Shown here: positions 1 through 8,488 of the stretch, piece by piece
Layout of the letters: each line of letters starts with the position of its first letter
Numbering within the stretch: position 1 is the stretch's first letter
From: an uncultured bacterium
GTDB taxonomy: Bacteria; Edwardsbacteria; AC1; EtOH8
Length of the DNA: 64,000 bases
Assembly (NCBI GenBank): GCA_937863685.1
Contig: CALMGM010000005.1
Coordinates: 62,001 to 126,000, forward strand
Direction: 5' to 3'
Notes under the pieces: model-generated
What the model was told of the DNA's origin: nothing
Databases searched by the model: none
The model's input: the letters and a program-made list of their open reading frames with translations, nothing else
Program-made: the position numbers and the translations under genes

Positions 1-373
1 ATCCTGTATCTTCGTTTACTTCATATAAAATATTCCCTTCTCTATCTTTCTTGAGATTACCGAGAATATAGGTGTAAGGCATTCCCCTTTTATCCGCACC
101 TTGAATTGCAATCCATTTTGCCATTAAAAGCGCCTTAATCCTCTTAGAAACCTCTCCGGGACTTAATTTCATCTGAGCAGCAAGTTTTCGACAGGATATA
201 CGAGAAACCAAATACCCCTCCTTATAATATTTCCCCAGTGGCCCGGTAGTTCTACGCCATATTCCGCATCGTAGGTGAAAATATACCCTTATGTTGTCCC
301 AGCCGACATCATTATCGTATCCGGTATAAAACAATGGATATGGCACTATTATATATAATTCAGAACGTTCCAC
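1..373 (-). CDS. Partial winged-helix-like hypothetical protein (3' end outside window)
   Basis: A reading frame open to the window edge starts at a GTG (371-373) placed 7 nt after a strong Shine-Dalgarno TAAGGAGG (383-390). About 124 codons are visible without a stop, beginning VERSELYIIVPYPLFYTG. Residues 68-95 (KLAAQMKLSPGEVSKRIKAL followed by a WIAIQG strand) look like a helix-turn-helix with a wing, as in replication initiators or MarR/DnaD-like DNA binders. I do not recognise the family. It lies downstream of the restriction operon on the same strand but behind a terminator, so it probably has its own promoter. DNA binding is inferred only from the pattern. Confidence 0.6.
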   Translation of the reverse strand, partial: MERSELYIIVPYPLFYTGYDNDVGWDNIRVYFHLRCGIWRRTTGPLGKYYKEGYLVSRISCRKLAAQMKLSPGEVSKRIKALLMAKWIAIQGADKRGMPYTYILGNLKKDREGNILYEVNEDTG

Positions 374-450
374 AATTAATAACCTCCTTAACAATTCTAT
401 TATTGTTTGACATATAGCAACCGATACTTTTGACTCGCATTTTGGGAAAC

Positions 451-477
451 AAAAAAGGCCCAGCCCGAAGGCTGAGC
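451..477 (-). terminator. Intrinsic terminator, leftward
   Basis: Read on the minus strand, GCTCAGCC-TTCG-GGCTGGGC forms an 8-bp stem (one G-U) closed by a UUCG tetraloop and followed by C and six T. It would end the restriction operon and the gene at 586-1785 before the next gene starts at 373. Confidence 0.85.
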
Positions 478-544
478 AATAATAACATAACCATAGAATA
501 TGTCAAAACCCTTGAACAGTGCTCTTTTTAACGTTGTTTAAGTA

Positions 545-580
545 TACTGAAACAATTGTTTTTCTATTATTGTTTCAGTA
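545..580. repeat. 12-bp perfect inverted repeat after the 586-1785 gene
   Basis: TACTGAAACAAT (545-556) and ATTGTTTCAGTA (569-580) are perfect inverted copies around a 12-nt spacer, five bases beyond the stop of the preceding gene. No T-tract follows on either strand, so it is not an ordinary intrinsic terminator, and a separate terminator lies at 451-477. A recombination or protein-binding site is possible. Confidence 0.6.
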
Positions 581-585
581 GGCCC

Positions 586-1785
586 CTATTTTTCAACCCC
601 CTTGTCTTTGTATAACGCCCGTGTCTCTCTCATCGCTACTTTAGCTTTCGGACGTATCTTCCATTGATTCTTTTTGTAATATGACTTGCTGTAATATTTT
701 CTACTACAATTTTTTCCCTCACCCGTCAAGGAACAATATTTTCTGCCCTTTTTATATTTATAAATATTCCCACAAGCGAGGCATTGCCATATCTTCTCCT
801 TGGCATTTAAATCTGCCACGAGGTCATTGAAAAAGCTACTGTAAAATTCATAGTAAGGTTCGGGATGTTTCCTTGATTTATCGTTAAATGCTACTAATAT
901 TTTCAAGTAACGGCTTGATACTTTCCCTTCTGCGTCTGCCCATCTAAGTCCAAGTTCAGCTATATCTCCTATAAGAGAATTACAATCATTTTTACTTAGG
1001 GTTCTATGCTTCAATATATTATATACAGTGTGGTGCACATGGTCAAATATGATGCTAAGGTCACGGTTTGAAGGCGTGCCATCTTCAATTATCCTATCAA
1101 AAGATTTGAGGTAATACGGCAGCACGTGGATTTTATCGAGATGATACTTTTGCTCCAAAACTGCCTGGGGTGTCTTACCGTCACCGCAAGAATCATATAT
1201 TATTCCCAGATAAAGCAAAATAGTATTCTTTTTCTTTTTAATAGATTGCAGTAGCTGTAAAGTGTTTTTGATTTCCAGTTGTTCTAATTTAACTTCTAAT
1301 GGTTTATTTGCCTTCACATGTTTGTTGTGTATATCTTTTAGGGTTGGATATGTTGACCTTGAATTCTCTTTCTGAATATTTATAAATTCCTCTTTTGTTC
1401 GCCCATAAAAATCACCAAATCCAGGATAATCCATGCATATAGTGGGATTTTCATCCCTGTCTGTAAAATAACTCTCGGACAGCAAAATTAAGACGGTTAT
1501 ATTGTAGGAGACATCCGCATACCCCTTGGGGAAATGAGAATCGTATATTTTCTCCCGGACATTGAGTATTTGGCCCCTTATAAAATAACCCATATATTTA
1601 TCCTTGCAGAATATTTCGATGGGTTGTTTTGGGTCGTTGAATATAATCCGGCTTTTGGGTGAGCCACCAACCTTGTTGCCCACGCCATAACTGGTCAGGG
1701 CAGCCATATCGATAGCTTTCCCTAAATGGTTATTACTTTTTATTTTTAGAGAGTCATTCATATTTTCGGATTTAGTAGGAACCAA
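586..1785 (-). CDS. Hypothetical protein with C-terminal zinc-knuckle-like motif, downstream of hsdR
   Basis: Reads as 399 aa from a TTG at 1785; an ATG at 1761 (M9) is an equally plausible start, since neither has a clear Shine-Dalgarno. The TTG lies 8 nt after the stop that hsdR would have if its frameshift were repaired (1794), so the gene looks translationally coupled to the restriction operon. The N-terminal 300 residues match nothing I recognise. Residues about 335-372 hold a cysteine cluster, CLACG...KYCS...CSRKYYSKSYYKK, resembling the CGNR-type or phage-like zinc-binding tails rich in Lys and Tyr. The gene is AT-rich relative to hsdM/hsdR. It may be a restriction-linked accessory gene, but no function is assigned. 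Confidence 0.7.
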   Translation of the reverse strand: MVPTKSENMNDSLKIKSNNHLGKAIDMAALTSYGVGNKVGGSPKSRIIFNDPKQPIEIFCKDKYMGYFIRGQILNVREKIYDSHFPKGYADVSYNITVLILLSESYFTDRDENPTICMDYPGFGDFYGRTKEEFINIQKENSRSTYPTLKDIHNKHVKANKPLEVKLEQLEIKNTLQLLQSIKKKKNTILLYLGIIYDSCGDGKTPQAVLEQKYHLDKIHVLPYYLKSFDRIIEDGTPSNRDLSIIFDHVHHTVYNILKHRTLSKNDCNSLIGDIAELGLRWADAEGKVSSRYLKILVAFNDKSRKHPEPYYEFYSSFFNDLVADLNAKEKIWQCLACGNIYKYKKGRKYCSLTGEGKNCSRKYYSKSYYKKNQWKIRPKAKVAMRETRALYKDKGVEK

Positions 1786-1858
1786 GTTCGTTGTTATATA
1801 ATTGTTGCCAGCCGCTCGAAAACCTTCAGCGCCTCGGCCACATAGTAGTTTATTAACC

Positions 1859-4789
1859 TTACGAAGCTGCCCCCATATTGCTTTGTATTACTGTTACGGC
1901 CATTATATCGAAGATACCGCCGAGGTCGGTGTATTTGGGGTCTGCCAACTCTTCGTAGCGGTCATATTCATTATATGACTGCTTTATTTTCCCGTTTACC
2001 TGCATTCTGTAAGCCCCATCCAGGAAAATGGCATCATCTTGGTGGATTTGCACGGTGCTCTTAATCTCTTTGTCGGCCACTTTTTCTTCGGTCACCCTTT
2101 TGATATACAAGGCTTCTTCGTCACTGATGGAAAACTTCACCCGTATCTCATCTATCATATCCTGGACAGTTATCTTTTTTACAACTGGCGCTGGCCCGTG
2201 CCTGCCTCGACCGGACTGGGGTTTCCTTGCTCCCCCAGAAATCTTCTCTATCCCCTGGTCTTCAACCGATGCCTTGATGACCTCAGTCTGATGTATGCGC
2301 TTCATCAGCTCAGAAACCGTTCCCTGCTTGATGAGCTGCGGCCCCACATAATCTGCAAAACTGGCAAATACTTTAAGTTCTTCTGGAAAGGTAAAAAAGC
2401 AGGTCATGAAATGGAAGCACTTAACGTATTTGGCCAACAGATACACATAGTCGTTCCGTAGTTCATGGGTCGAAAGCATGGCCTGGAATCTAACCTTGTA
2501 TCCGTGTATGATATACTGTATCCTGGCATCTGAAGCATCCGAAGATACTAACTGTTGGAAATCCGAGGCATCCTTTTGCGTGAACAACCCCACCGCTTTT
2601 ATTTGGGCGTAGAGATTGGGGCATAAGTCCTTGTCTGGTTCTTCCGGCTCGAACGGGGTTCCCTTACGATACTTGGTAAAAGCCTTCAGGATGCCCTTGG
2701 CGTTATTGGTGAAATCTACCACCACGACATCGGACTTGCCCTCGTAACATCTATTTAGCCGGGACACGGTTTGCACAGCGTTCCTGTCCTTCACGGGCTT
2801 GTCCAGGAACATACCCGCCAGCAGGGGCTGGTCGAATCCCGTCTGGAATTTATTGGCTACAATCATTAGCCGATAGTCACTGCCTTCAAACCTGTCTTCT
2901 ATCAGTTCTCCCTCTTTCAGTTCATTTATTGCATGTTCAGTGATGTTAGCGCTGGTTTGGGGGTGGGTAAAATCCGAGAAGGCATAAAGCACCTTATAAT
3001 CCGCCTGGCGCTCACGGAGCTTCTCCTTGATGATATTGAAATACCGCAGTCCAGCTATCCGTGAGGTAGTCACTATCAATGCTTTGGCCTGTCCGTCAAT
3101 CAAAGGCTTGACGCTGTTTTCAAATATGCGCAGCATCACCTCGGCCTTATATTGTATCAATTCATCGTCCTGGAAGGCGACATTCTGGAGAGCCTTGGCA
3201 ATAATGCCCTTGGAGAATACTCTTTCTTTGTCCTTGTCTGGGACAACTGAGCAATGCAGATTATAAAGTGTTTTATAAGATATAATGCTGGCCGCCACAT
3301 CAACGATATACCCCTCGTCAATGGCCTCGGCCTCTGAATAAACATCGAATGGTGAGCCGAACAGGGACACGGTTGAGGGAGCGGGGGTGGCGGTGAAGGC
3401 AACGAAAAGTTGATTGTTGTCATGCTCTCTTATAATCTTGGCGACAGCCTCTTCCTCGTCCTTTTCAGTGGCCGCAACATCCGTATCGGGTTCGTCCGGG
3501 TTTCGGAAGGGCACCCGTATCGCAACCCCCATCTGGCCCTCCTGGGAACGATGGGCCTCGTCTATGAGAAAGGCCACCCGCAGCTTCTTCAGCTCGGGCT
3601 TGTTCTCGATTTCCTCAAGAATCCATACGAACTTCTGAAGGGTTGATACTATTATCGGCTTACGCTGTGCCAGGAACCGGGGCAGGTCTTCGGCTTTTTT
3701 TGCGAGCCCTATAACATCCTTAAGATGAGTGAAGTTCTCCAGTTCATCCTTGATGTTTTTGTCGAGGGCCTTTCGGTCAGTCAGGATGAAAACGATATCG
3801 GTAAGCTTGTCGTTGGTGTCTGGTTTATACAGGCTGTGCAGGCGGTCGGCCAGCCAGCAGATAGACAGCGTTTTCCCGCTGCCTGCCGAGTGATTGATGA
3901 GGTATTTCCCGCCAATATTGCCAGACGCTGTAAAATGCTCCTGGGCGGCATTGGCCAGTTTCCGAACCATACGACTTTGGTGGTAGCGTGGCAGGATAGT
4001 GAACTGGCTTTGGGCTGGTCGGTCGTCCTGGGCATCCCGTTTGGGCACATTGATTAGGTAGAAGGAGAGGAGCTCCAGCAGCCTGTCCTTCGACAAGACT
4101 TCACGATATAGGAACTCAACAGGGTATTCGCCCTTTGTGATGGGCTGGTTCGTCAGACCAGTATTATGCCACTTGAAGTTCTCTGTTCGGCTTGGGTTGG
4201 TGGCAGCCATCACGTCGCTTGTATCGGCTGCCAGGTAAATGAAGGGATGCTGAAATATCTTTACAGATTGGTCTCGGGCTACGAACTGGGCAACGGCATC
4301 GTGGACGTTCTGGTTCTTCTCGTGCTTGAGCTCCAGGGCTACTATGGGAAGGCCGTTCAGGTAGAAGACGAAATCAATCTCTTCGTTTGTCTCGCCAAAA
4401 TAGAAGTGGGGTCTAAAGGTTATGCGGTTTTCTGTATATTTATCTGTGGCAGCACTCTGAAAGGAGCGGGGTTTGGGGTAATACAGGTGTAAATCCAGGC
4501 CACGAACTTTCAAGCCGTGCCGAAGAATCATCCACAGGGGGGAGCTGGCAAGTTCCTTGTGTAGCGCTTTGAAAACCTCATCACGGGCATCGGTGCCATA
4601 GTTTTCGGCGAGCTTTTTTAGAGTATCCCCTTGCGTGGCCATCAGGAACGACCATAAGTGACCCTCGGCTATAAAGTGCGTCGTGTCTGCGATATCTCCC
4701 CGTTCAAGCATACCATAGCTGTGCTCACGGACAAGGAAGTCCGCAATGTGCTTCTGAAAATCCAGCTCAGGGACTTTTTTCTTAGGCAT
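1859..4789 (-). CDS. hsdR: Type I restriction endonuclease subunit R (HsdR), 3' frameshift
   Basis: ATP-dependent translocase and nuclease subunit of a type I restriction enzyme, 976 aa as read. The N-terminal PD-(D/E)XK nuclease is visible as EEIDFVFYLNG followed by VALELKHEKN (about residues 135-157). SF2 translocase motifs follow: Walker A SAGSGKT (about 303), LIDEAHRSQEG (about 412), VAFTATPAPS, and motif VI SRLNRCYEGK. The start ATG overlaps the hsdS stop by 8 bp. The reading frame ends in an abnormal tail, VIQSNMGAAS. Restoring one A to the AAA run at 1891-1893 instead yields VIQKQYGGSFVRLINYYVAE and on to a stop at 1794-1796, which looks like the real C-terminus. This is a single-base deletion or a homopolymer sequencing error. 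Confidence 0.95.
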   Translation of the reverse strand: MPKKKVPELDFQKHIADFLVREHSYGMLERGDIADTTHFIAEGHLWSFLMATQGDTLKKLAENYGTDARDEVFKALHKELASSPLWMILRHGLKVRGLDLHLYYPKPRSFQSAATDKYTENRITFRPHFYFGETNEEIDFVFYLNGLPIVALELKHEKNQNVHDAVAQFVARDQSVKIFQHPFIYLAADTSDVMAATNPSRTENFKWHNTGLTNQPITKGEYPVEFLYREVLSKDRLLELLSFYLINVPKRDAQDDRPAQSQFTILPRYHQSRMVRKLANAAQEHFTASGNIGGKYLINHSAGSGKTLSICWLADRLHSLYKPDTNDKLTDIVFILTDRKALDKNIKDELENFTHLKDVIGLAKKAEDLPRFLAQRKPIIVSTLQKFVWILEEIENKPELKKLRVAFLIDEAHRSQEGQMGVAIRVPFRNPDEPDTDVAATEKDEEEAVAKIIREHDNNQLFVAFTATPAPSTVSLFGSPFDVYSEAEAIDEGYIVDVAASIISYKTLYNLHCSVVPDKDKERVFSKGIIAKALQNVAFQDDELIQYKAEVMLRIFENSVKPLIDGQAKALIVTTSRIAGLRYFNIIKEKLRERQADYKVLYAFSDFTHPQTSANITEHAINELKEGELIEDRFEGSDYRLMIVANKFQTGFDQPLLAGMFLDKPVKDRNAVQTVSRLNRCYEGKSDVVVVDFTNNAKGILKAFTKYRKGTPFEPEEPDKDLCPNLYAQIKAVGLFTQKDASDFQQLVSSDASDARIQYIIHGYKVRFQAMLSTHELRNDYVYLLAKYVKCFHFMTCFFTFPEELKVFASFADYVGPQLIKQGTVSELMKRIHQTEVIKASVEDQGIEKISGGARKPQSGRGRHGPAPVVKKITVQDMIDEIRVKFSISDEEALYIKRVTEEKVADKEIKSTVQIHQDDAIFLDGAYRMQVNGKIKQSYNEYDRYEELADPKYTDLGGIFDIMAVTVIQSNMGAAS

Positions 4790-5531
4790 GGGCTTTCACT
4801 TTTTTAATGTCCGCATCAGATATTCGTCGTTGGCCAGTAACACATTCATGGATTAAAGAATTTCTATAAGAACGAAGTATTTTCATTTGTTTATTAAGAA
4901 TGCCCTCGGTTAACCTTGTATCATCCTTTGGCGTGGCAAGGGCAGCTATAGTATCAATGGCCTTGCAACTTTTAAGGAGGTATTCGTTGATACGTTCTTG
5001 TTCAGCCCTCGGCGGCAGGGGAATTAAAGCAGACCTAACGACATACTGAGACAAACCAAAACGAGTCACTCCAACTGCGTTAGCTTCATATTGAGCACGG
5101 AATTGTTTTGACCTGTGAAGCCAAGCGATAAAATCACCAGTGACTCTTTTTGACCTGGGGCGTATTAAAGCTAAGTGATAACCACATATTACACCAGGCA
5201 ATTCTTCTGTAACTAACGCTGGGATTGCTATATCGTCTGGTTCCTCTGAATCTTTTGTTATAAGAACATCATATTTCTGTATTTGGAATTTGACTATTTC
5301 TCTATTTTCTGCTGTTGCCTCCATAAACTCAATATTAGCAGTTATAAACTCATTTTTATAAACATCCACATAGTTGCATAATTTTACAGGGTCTTCTCCT
5401 TCCAGCGAGTGTTTATCAACATTGCTAAAAATAACATCTGCTACTGTATCCAAACGACATAAAACCCATTCAGTTGGGATATTGTCGGCCCAAGGGGTTA
5501 GGGTCTTTGTTGTAAAATTATTTTGAATCAT
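4782..5531 (-). CDS. hsdS: Type I restriction specificity subunit, half length (HsdS)
   Basis: DNA-recognition subunit of the type I enzyme, 249 aa from the ATG at 5529-5531. That start overlaps the hsdM stop (ATGA) and has GGAGGG about 12 nt upstream; a frame-open extension to 5582 lacks support. Only one target-recognition domain is present (about residues 15-190), ending in the typical YVVRSALIPLPPRAEQERIN motif, followed by one helical spacer. Canonical HsdS proteins are about 400 aa with two such domains. Half-size subunits are known to work as dimers that recognise palindromic bipartite sites, so this can be functional. Alternatively it is the remnant of a truncated gene, but the tight overlaps with both neighbours argue against decay. 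Confidence 0.9.
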   Translation of the reverse strand: MIQNNFTTKTLTPWADNIPTEWVLCRLDTVADVIFSNVDKHSLEGEDPVKLCNYVDVYKNEFITANIEFMEATAENREIVKFQIQKYDVLITKDSEEPDDIAIPALVTEELPGVICGYHLALIRPRSKRVTGDFIAWLHRSKQFRAQYEANAVGVTRFGLSQYVVRSALIPLPPRAEQERINEYLLKSCKAIDTIAALATPKDDTRLTEGILNKQMKILRSYRNSLIHECVTGQRRISDADIKKVKAHA

Positions 5532-7507
5532 TGATTTGGCAAACCCTCCAGTAAGTGTTCTGCATCCCTTTCTAACGTCCAAAATTGCTTTAACAAGTTT
5601 TTTGACTTATCCAACCGTTGATAGTTGAAGAAATATTTATTTGGTAAAAACTCGTAGCCGAGTTGCGGGCTGTCTTGCCAGCGTATTATGGGCTGGGCTA
5701 TCTCTCTTTTCAGGAACACTTCAATGTCTTCCCCGTAAGGAACATATTCATCTTCCTTAATATAATGGCGGTGTGTCCATTGAACTGATACAACATTTGG
5801 CTTGCCCTCCATTAGGGCATTAAATATTTTAGCAACGTTAGTCTTAGGCAAAAGGTTTATAGTTTCAGTCTTCTCGGCTTTCCCAACCTTTAACTTTACT
5901 GTGAACGTCATCTCGCTGGCGTAGAAATCCAATTCTCTCTTGATGTTGGCAGCGGTAAAAGCCTTTGTGTATGCCTCTGTGATTATGGCTGGCTTGTCAT
6001 TTTCATCAAACTGCCAGAATACCACGCTTAACTTGTGAAAGGAGAAGTCCTCTCGGTGGAATATCTTCACTTTCTCATCTGTATAATCCTTTTTCCAGCA
6101 ATTTCGGTATCTCTCCTCGACCCAGGCACGATTGCCGTCTGAGATTCGGTTGCGCTTGCAACCGAATGATTTTGGTTCCTTTTCGAACTGCTGCCTGGCG
6201 TCTATCAACATCACCCTGCCCCTGTGTGAGACTGGCTTATCGTTCCGCAGGAGCCAGATATAGGTGAATATGCCAGTATTATAGAAAAGCTGGTCGGGGA
6301 GCATAACGATGGCGTCGAGCCAGTCATTCTCCAGTATCCAGCGACGAATCTCGCTTTCGCCCGACCCGCAATCACCATTGGATAAAGGAGAGCCATTGAA
6401 TATTATGGCTATCTTGCTGGCCCCCTTTGTTGGTTCCTTCATCTTTGCCAGCATGGTTTGAAGAAACAACAGGGCTCCGTCGTTAACCCTTGGCAATCCC
6501 GCTTGGTATCTGGTTTTTAATAGCTTCCTGACCTCTGTTTCATATCCATCCTTGCCACCCCAGGTCACGCCAAAGGGAGGATTAGAAAGCATAAAATCAA
6601 ACTGATACTTTGACTCTGGGAGTTGGTCACCCTTTTCCTTGTTGTGAAGCTCGTGTGGGATGAGCGAATTACCACAAAACACTTTGGTCTGTTTGTCATC
6701 CTTAATGATGAGGTCGGCCAGGCACACGGCGTAGTTGGTCGGGGATAATTCCTGCCCGTGAACGGTAACATACTTGTCAACGTTTGCCTTCTGGGCCGGT
6801 GTGGCTGCCTTATCAAGAAGATGTTCCTTGGCGACTGATAGCATCCCGCCAGTTCCGCAAGCTGGGTCGTAGATGGAGATATGATGGTCGGGAACAGGGA
6901 TTTCGAGCAACTCTACCATTAGCCGTATGACTTCACGGGGGGTAAAGTGCTCTCCAGCCTCCTCACCGCTTTGTTCCGAGAAGCGGCGCAGCAATTCCTC
7001 ATAAATATATCCCATCTCCAGTGGGGATAGCTTGTCTGGCCCCAGTTCAAGCTCCTTATACTGGTTGAGGATGGGGGCGAGACGGTTGTTCTTCACCATC
7101 AGGCCGATGGTTTCACGGTAGTTGAAATGCTCGATAATGTCATCGACGTTTTTCGAGAACCCGTTGATGTAGGCACGGAAATTTGCGTCCAGAAGAGTAT
7201 GGTCTTCTTCGTAGACCTTGCGTAATGTCCAATCGGTCTTATTGGAAAAAGGAAAGGTGCTGGTTTCCAGGCCCTTCACCAGCTTCTTCAGCTCCTTCTC
7301 TGGTGTATTGGGCCGTTTTTTCAGCACCTCGGCGGATTTGTCTTTTCGCCACTGGATGAGGACGCATTCCAGACGGCGAATAACAATTATCGGCAGGATG
7401 ACGTTTTGATACTCATATGGTTTGAACTTGCCCCGCAGCCGCTCAGCGGACTTCCAAATTTCGTTGGCAAGATTGTCAAGTTTGGGTTTGTCAAGAGATA
7501 AGGTCAT
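5528..7507 (-). CDS. hsdM: Type I N6-adenine methyltransferase subunit M (HsdM)
   Basis: SAM-dependent adenine methyltransferase that modifies self DNA and forms the core of the R-M complex, 659 aa. The N-terminal HsdM helical domain (KLDNLANEIWKSAERLRGKF) is followed by the SAM-binding motif YDPACGTGGML (about 217) and catalytic motif SNPPFGVTWGG (about 308), the N6-adenine NPPF signature. AAAGGA lies 7 nt before the ATG. It is first in the operon hsdM-hsdS-hsdR-unknown, with overlapping junctions, and has its own promoter at 7533-7562. The protein is longer than the usual 500-540 aa; the extra length is in the C-terminal third. Confidence 0.96.
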   Translation of the reverse strand: MTLSLDKPKLDNLANEIWKSAERLRGKFKPYEYQNVILPIIVIRRLECVLIQWRKDKSAEVLKKRPNTPEKELKKLVKGLETSTFPFSNKTDWTLRKVYEEDHTLLDANFRAYINGFSKNVDDIIEHFNYRETIGLMVKNNRLAPILNQYKELELGPDKLSPLEMGYIYEELLRRFSEQSGEEAGEHFTPREVIRLMVELLEIPVPDHHISIYDPACGTGGMLSVAKEHLLDKAATPAQKANVDKYVTVHGQELSPTNYAVCLADLIIKDDKQTKVFCGNSLIPHELHNKEKGDQLPESKYQFDFMLSNPPFGVTWGGKDGYETEVRKLLKTRYQAGLPRVNDGALLFLQTMLAKMKEPTKGASKIAIIFNGSPLSNGDCGSGESEIRRWILENDWLDAIVMLPDQLFYNTGIFTYIWLLRNDKPVSHRGRVMLIDARQQFEKEPKSFGCKRNRISDGNRAWVEERYRNCWKKDYTDEKVKIFHREDFSFHKLSVVFWQFDENDKPAIITEAYTKAFTAANIKRELDFYASEMTFTVKLKVGKAEKTETINLLPKTNVAKIFNALMEGKPNVVSVQWTHRHYIKEDEYVPYGEDIEVFLKREIAQPIIRWQDSPQLGYEFLPNKYFFNYQRLDKSKNLLKQFWTLERDAEHLLEGLPNQ

Positions 7508-7532
7508 AATATTCCTTTAAGTTAGAGCTATA

Positions 7533-7562
7533 AGAATACACCATTTGACTGTTTAAAATCAA
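7533..7562 (-). promoter_or_regulatory. Promoter of the hsd operon
   Basis: On the minus strand TTGATT (7557-7562), an 18-nt spacer and TATTCT (7533-7538) lie about 25 nt upstream of the hsdM ATG. It is a fair sigma70-type match. It is divergent from the riboswitch promoter at 7611, with about 50 bp between the two -35 elements. Confidence 0.55.
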
Positions 7563-7610
7563 GTTAATAATTTATTGCCAAGGCAGTATTTGTTTCTCAA
7601 ATTAATGGCA

Positions 7611-7638
7611 TTGACTTTTCAATATTTCATGGTATAAT
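7611..7638 (+). promoter_or_regulatory. Sigma70-type promoter of the SAM-riboswitch transcript
   Basis: TTGACT (7611-7616), 16-nt spacer, TATAAT (7633-7638). Transcription would begin near 7645, a few bases before the first P1 nucleotide of the riboswitch. Confidence 0.8.
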
Positions 7639-7650
7639 TATGTCAATAAC

Positions 7651-7757
7651 CTCATCGAGAGTAGGCCGAGGGACTGGCCCTATGACGCCTCAGCAACCTG
7701 GAGACTCCATAAGTCTCCGTGGTGCTAAATCCGAGTGATTAAAATCACGAAGATGAG
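7651..7757 (+). promoter_or_regulatory. SAM-I (S-box) riboswitch aptamer
   Basis: P1 is formed by CTCATC (7651-7656) and GATGAG (7752-7757). Between them lie the conserved S-box blocks in order: GAGGGACTGGCCC (7668-7680), TATGACGCCTCAGCAACC (7681-7698), the P3 stem GGAGAC/GTCTCC, GGTGCTAAATCC (7721-7732), and a P4 hairpin GTGATT/AATCAC. This is the full S-box consensus. In known members, SAM binding favours a downstream terminator and turns expression off. The genes that follow are not recognisable methionine or cysteine genes, which is unusual. Confidence 0.95.
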
Positions 7758-7769
7758 CCAAAGGAATTG

Positions 7770-7817
7770 AACCCTTTTCCTGTAGGCATATGCTTCGGGA
7801 CAGGGGTTTTTCTTTTT
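7770..7817 (+). terminator. Riboswitch-controlled intrinsic terminator
   Basis: AACC/GGTT and CCTGT/ACAGG arms (7770-7808, with an internal bulge) close over a loop containing TTCGGG, followed by TTTTTCTTTTT. It lies 13 nt after the aptamer and 40 nt before the first gene, the usual layout of a SAM-dependent transcription-terminating platform. Confidence 0.8.
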
Positions 7818-7832
7818 AGGAAGCCCTCCCCT

Positions 7833-7852
7833 CTCCAAATCAATTTGGAGGG
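7833..7852 (+). promoter_or_regulatory. Hairpin overlapping the ribosome-binding site
   Basis: CTCCAAAT (7833-7840) and ATTTGGAG (7843-7850) are inverted copies. The 3' arm contains most of the Shine-Dalgarno GGAGGG (7847-7852) of the gene starting at 7860. If it folds, it would mask the ribosome-binding site, adding a translational check to the riboswitch. Confidence 0.55.
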
Positions 7853-7859
7853 AACCATC

Positions 7860-8483
7860 ATGGAACAAAATGCCCAGCAGTTTTTCAGCTCGGTCTTCCT
7901 GGCCGGGCAAAAGGTGGAGCAGCACCATGACTATCAGCCCTATTTCCACATCAGGGGCTACCTGCGCCATAAATACCAACAGTCTGGGAAGACCGTCTCC
8001 GAACTGGCCCAGGCCTGCGGCTACCGCAAGCTGGAGAAGTTTAAGCGGCACCTGGAGGCCTGGCTGAAGGCAGAGAAGCCAGTGCCGGGAAAATTCCTGG
8101 GAGCCATCGGGGTTGAGCCGGAGATGCTTTGCAAGGTGCAGGTGCTGGATTTTGACTCGTGGGAAGAGGCCGTCAAATCGGTCAGGGTGCCCCAATGTTT
8201 CTCGGCCCGGTTGATGCCCGCCGTCTGGCAGTCCGTTCCCCTGCCGGAAAACCTCACCGAGGCCCAGACCGTGACTTACGTGAAGGATTATGCCCTGCTG
8301 AGAAGCCACCAGTGTCTAATAAACTATTCCGGGCTTAGGGTGACCTGGGTTTGGCCCGATGGCACCGTCAGCCGCCGCTACAGCTGGCCTTCAATTGAGT
8401 ATAAAAACCGCCTGGTCTACTTCAAGCTGGGCTCGGCCCAGCCGGACACGACCCAGCCGGGCATCACCAGGCTGGCAAGGTAG
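7860..8483 (+). CDS. Hypothetical HTH-like protein under SAM-riboswitch control
   Basis: 207 aa from the ATG at 7860, chosen because GGAGGG lies 7 nt upstream; an upstream in-frame ATG at 7767 sits inside the riboswitch platform. Residues about 28-85 (YLRHKYQQSGKTVSELAQAC through KFLGAIGVEPEML) look like a lambda-repressor-type helix-turn-helix. The rest (about 90-207) is a beta-rich region with WPDGTVSRRYSWPSIEYKN that I cannot place. No enzyme motif for methionine, SAM or methyl metabolism is visible. It is first of a unit with the 8489 gene, 5 nt away. A regulatory role is inferred from the HTH only. Confidence 0.75.
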   Translation: MEQNAQQFFSSVFLAGQKVEQHHDYQPYFHIRGYLRHKYQQSGKTVSELAQACGYRKLEKFKRHLEAWLKAEKPVPGKFLGAIGVEPEMLCKVQVLDFDSWEEAVKSVRVPQCFSARLMPAVWQSVPLPENLTEAQTVTYVKDYALLRSHQCLINYSGLRVTWVWPDGTVSRRYSWPSIEYKNRLVYFKLGSAQPDTTQPGITRLAR

Positions 8484-8488
8484 GGGCC

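Noticed and set aside
2028-4492. Several 70-140 aa plus-strand frames inside hsdR
   Set aside because: They lie opposite a full-length HsdR with all motifs, lack Shine-Dalgarno sites and have no recognisable pattern.
7725-8309. 194-aa minus-strand frame opposite the riboswitch and the 7860 gene
   Set aside because: It overlaps the S-box and the opposite gene has a good ribosome-binding site and HTH pattern; this frame is low-complexity.
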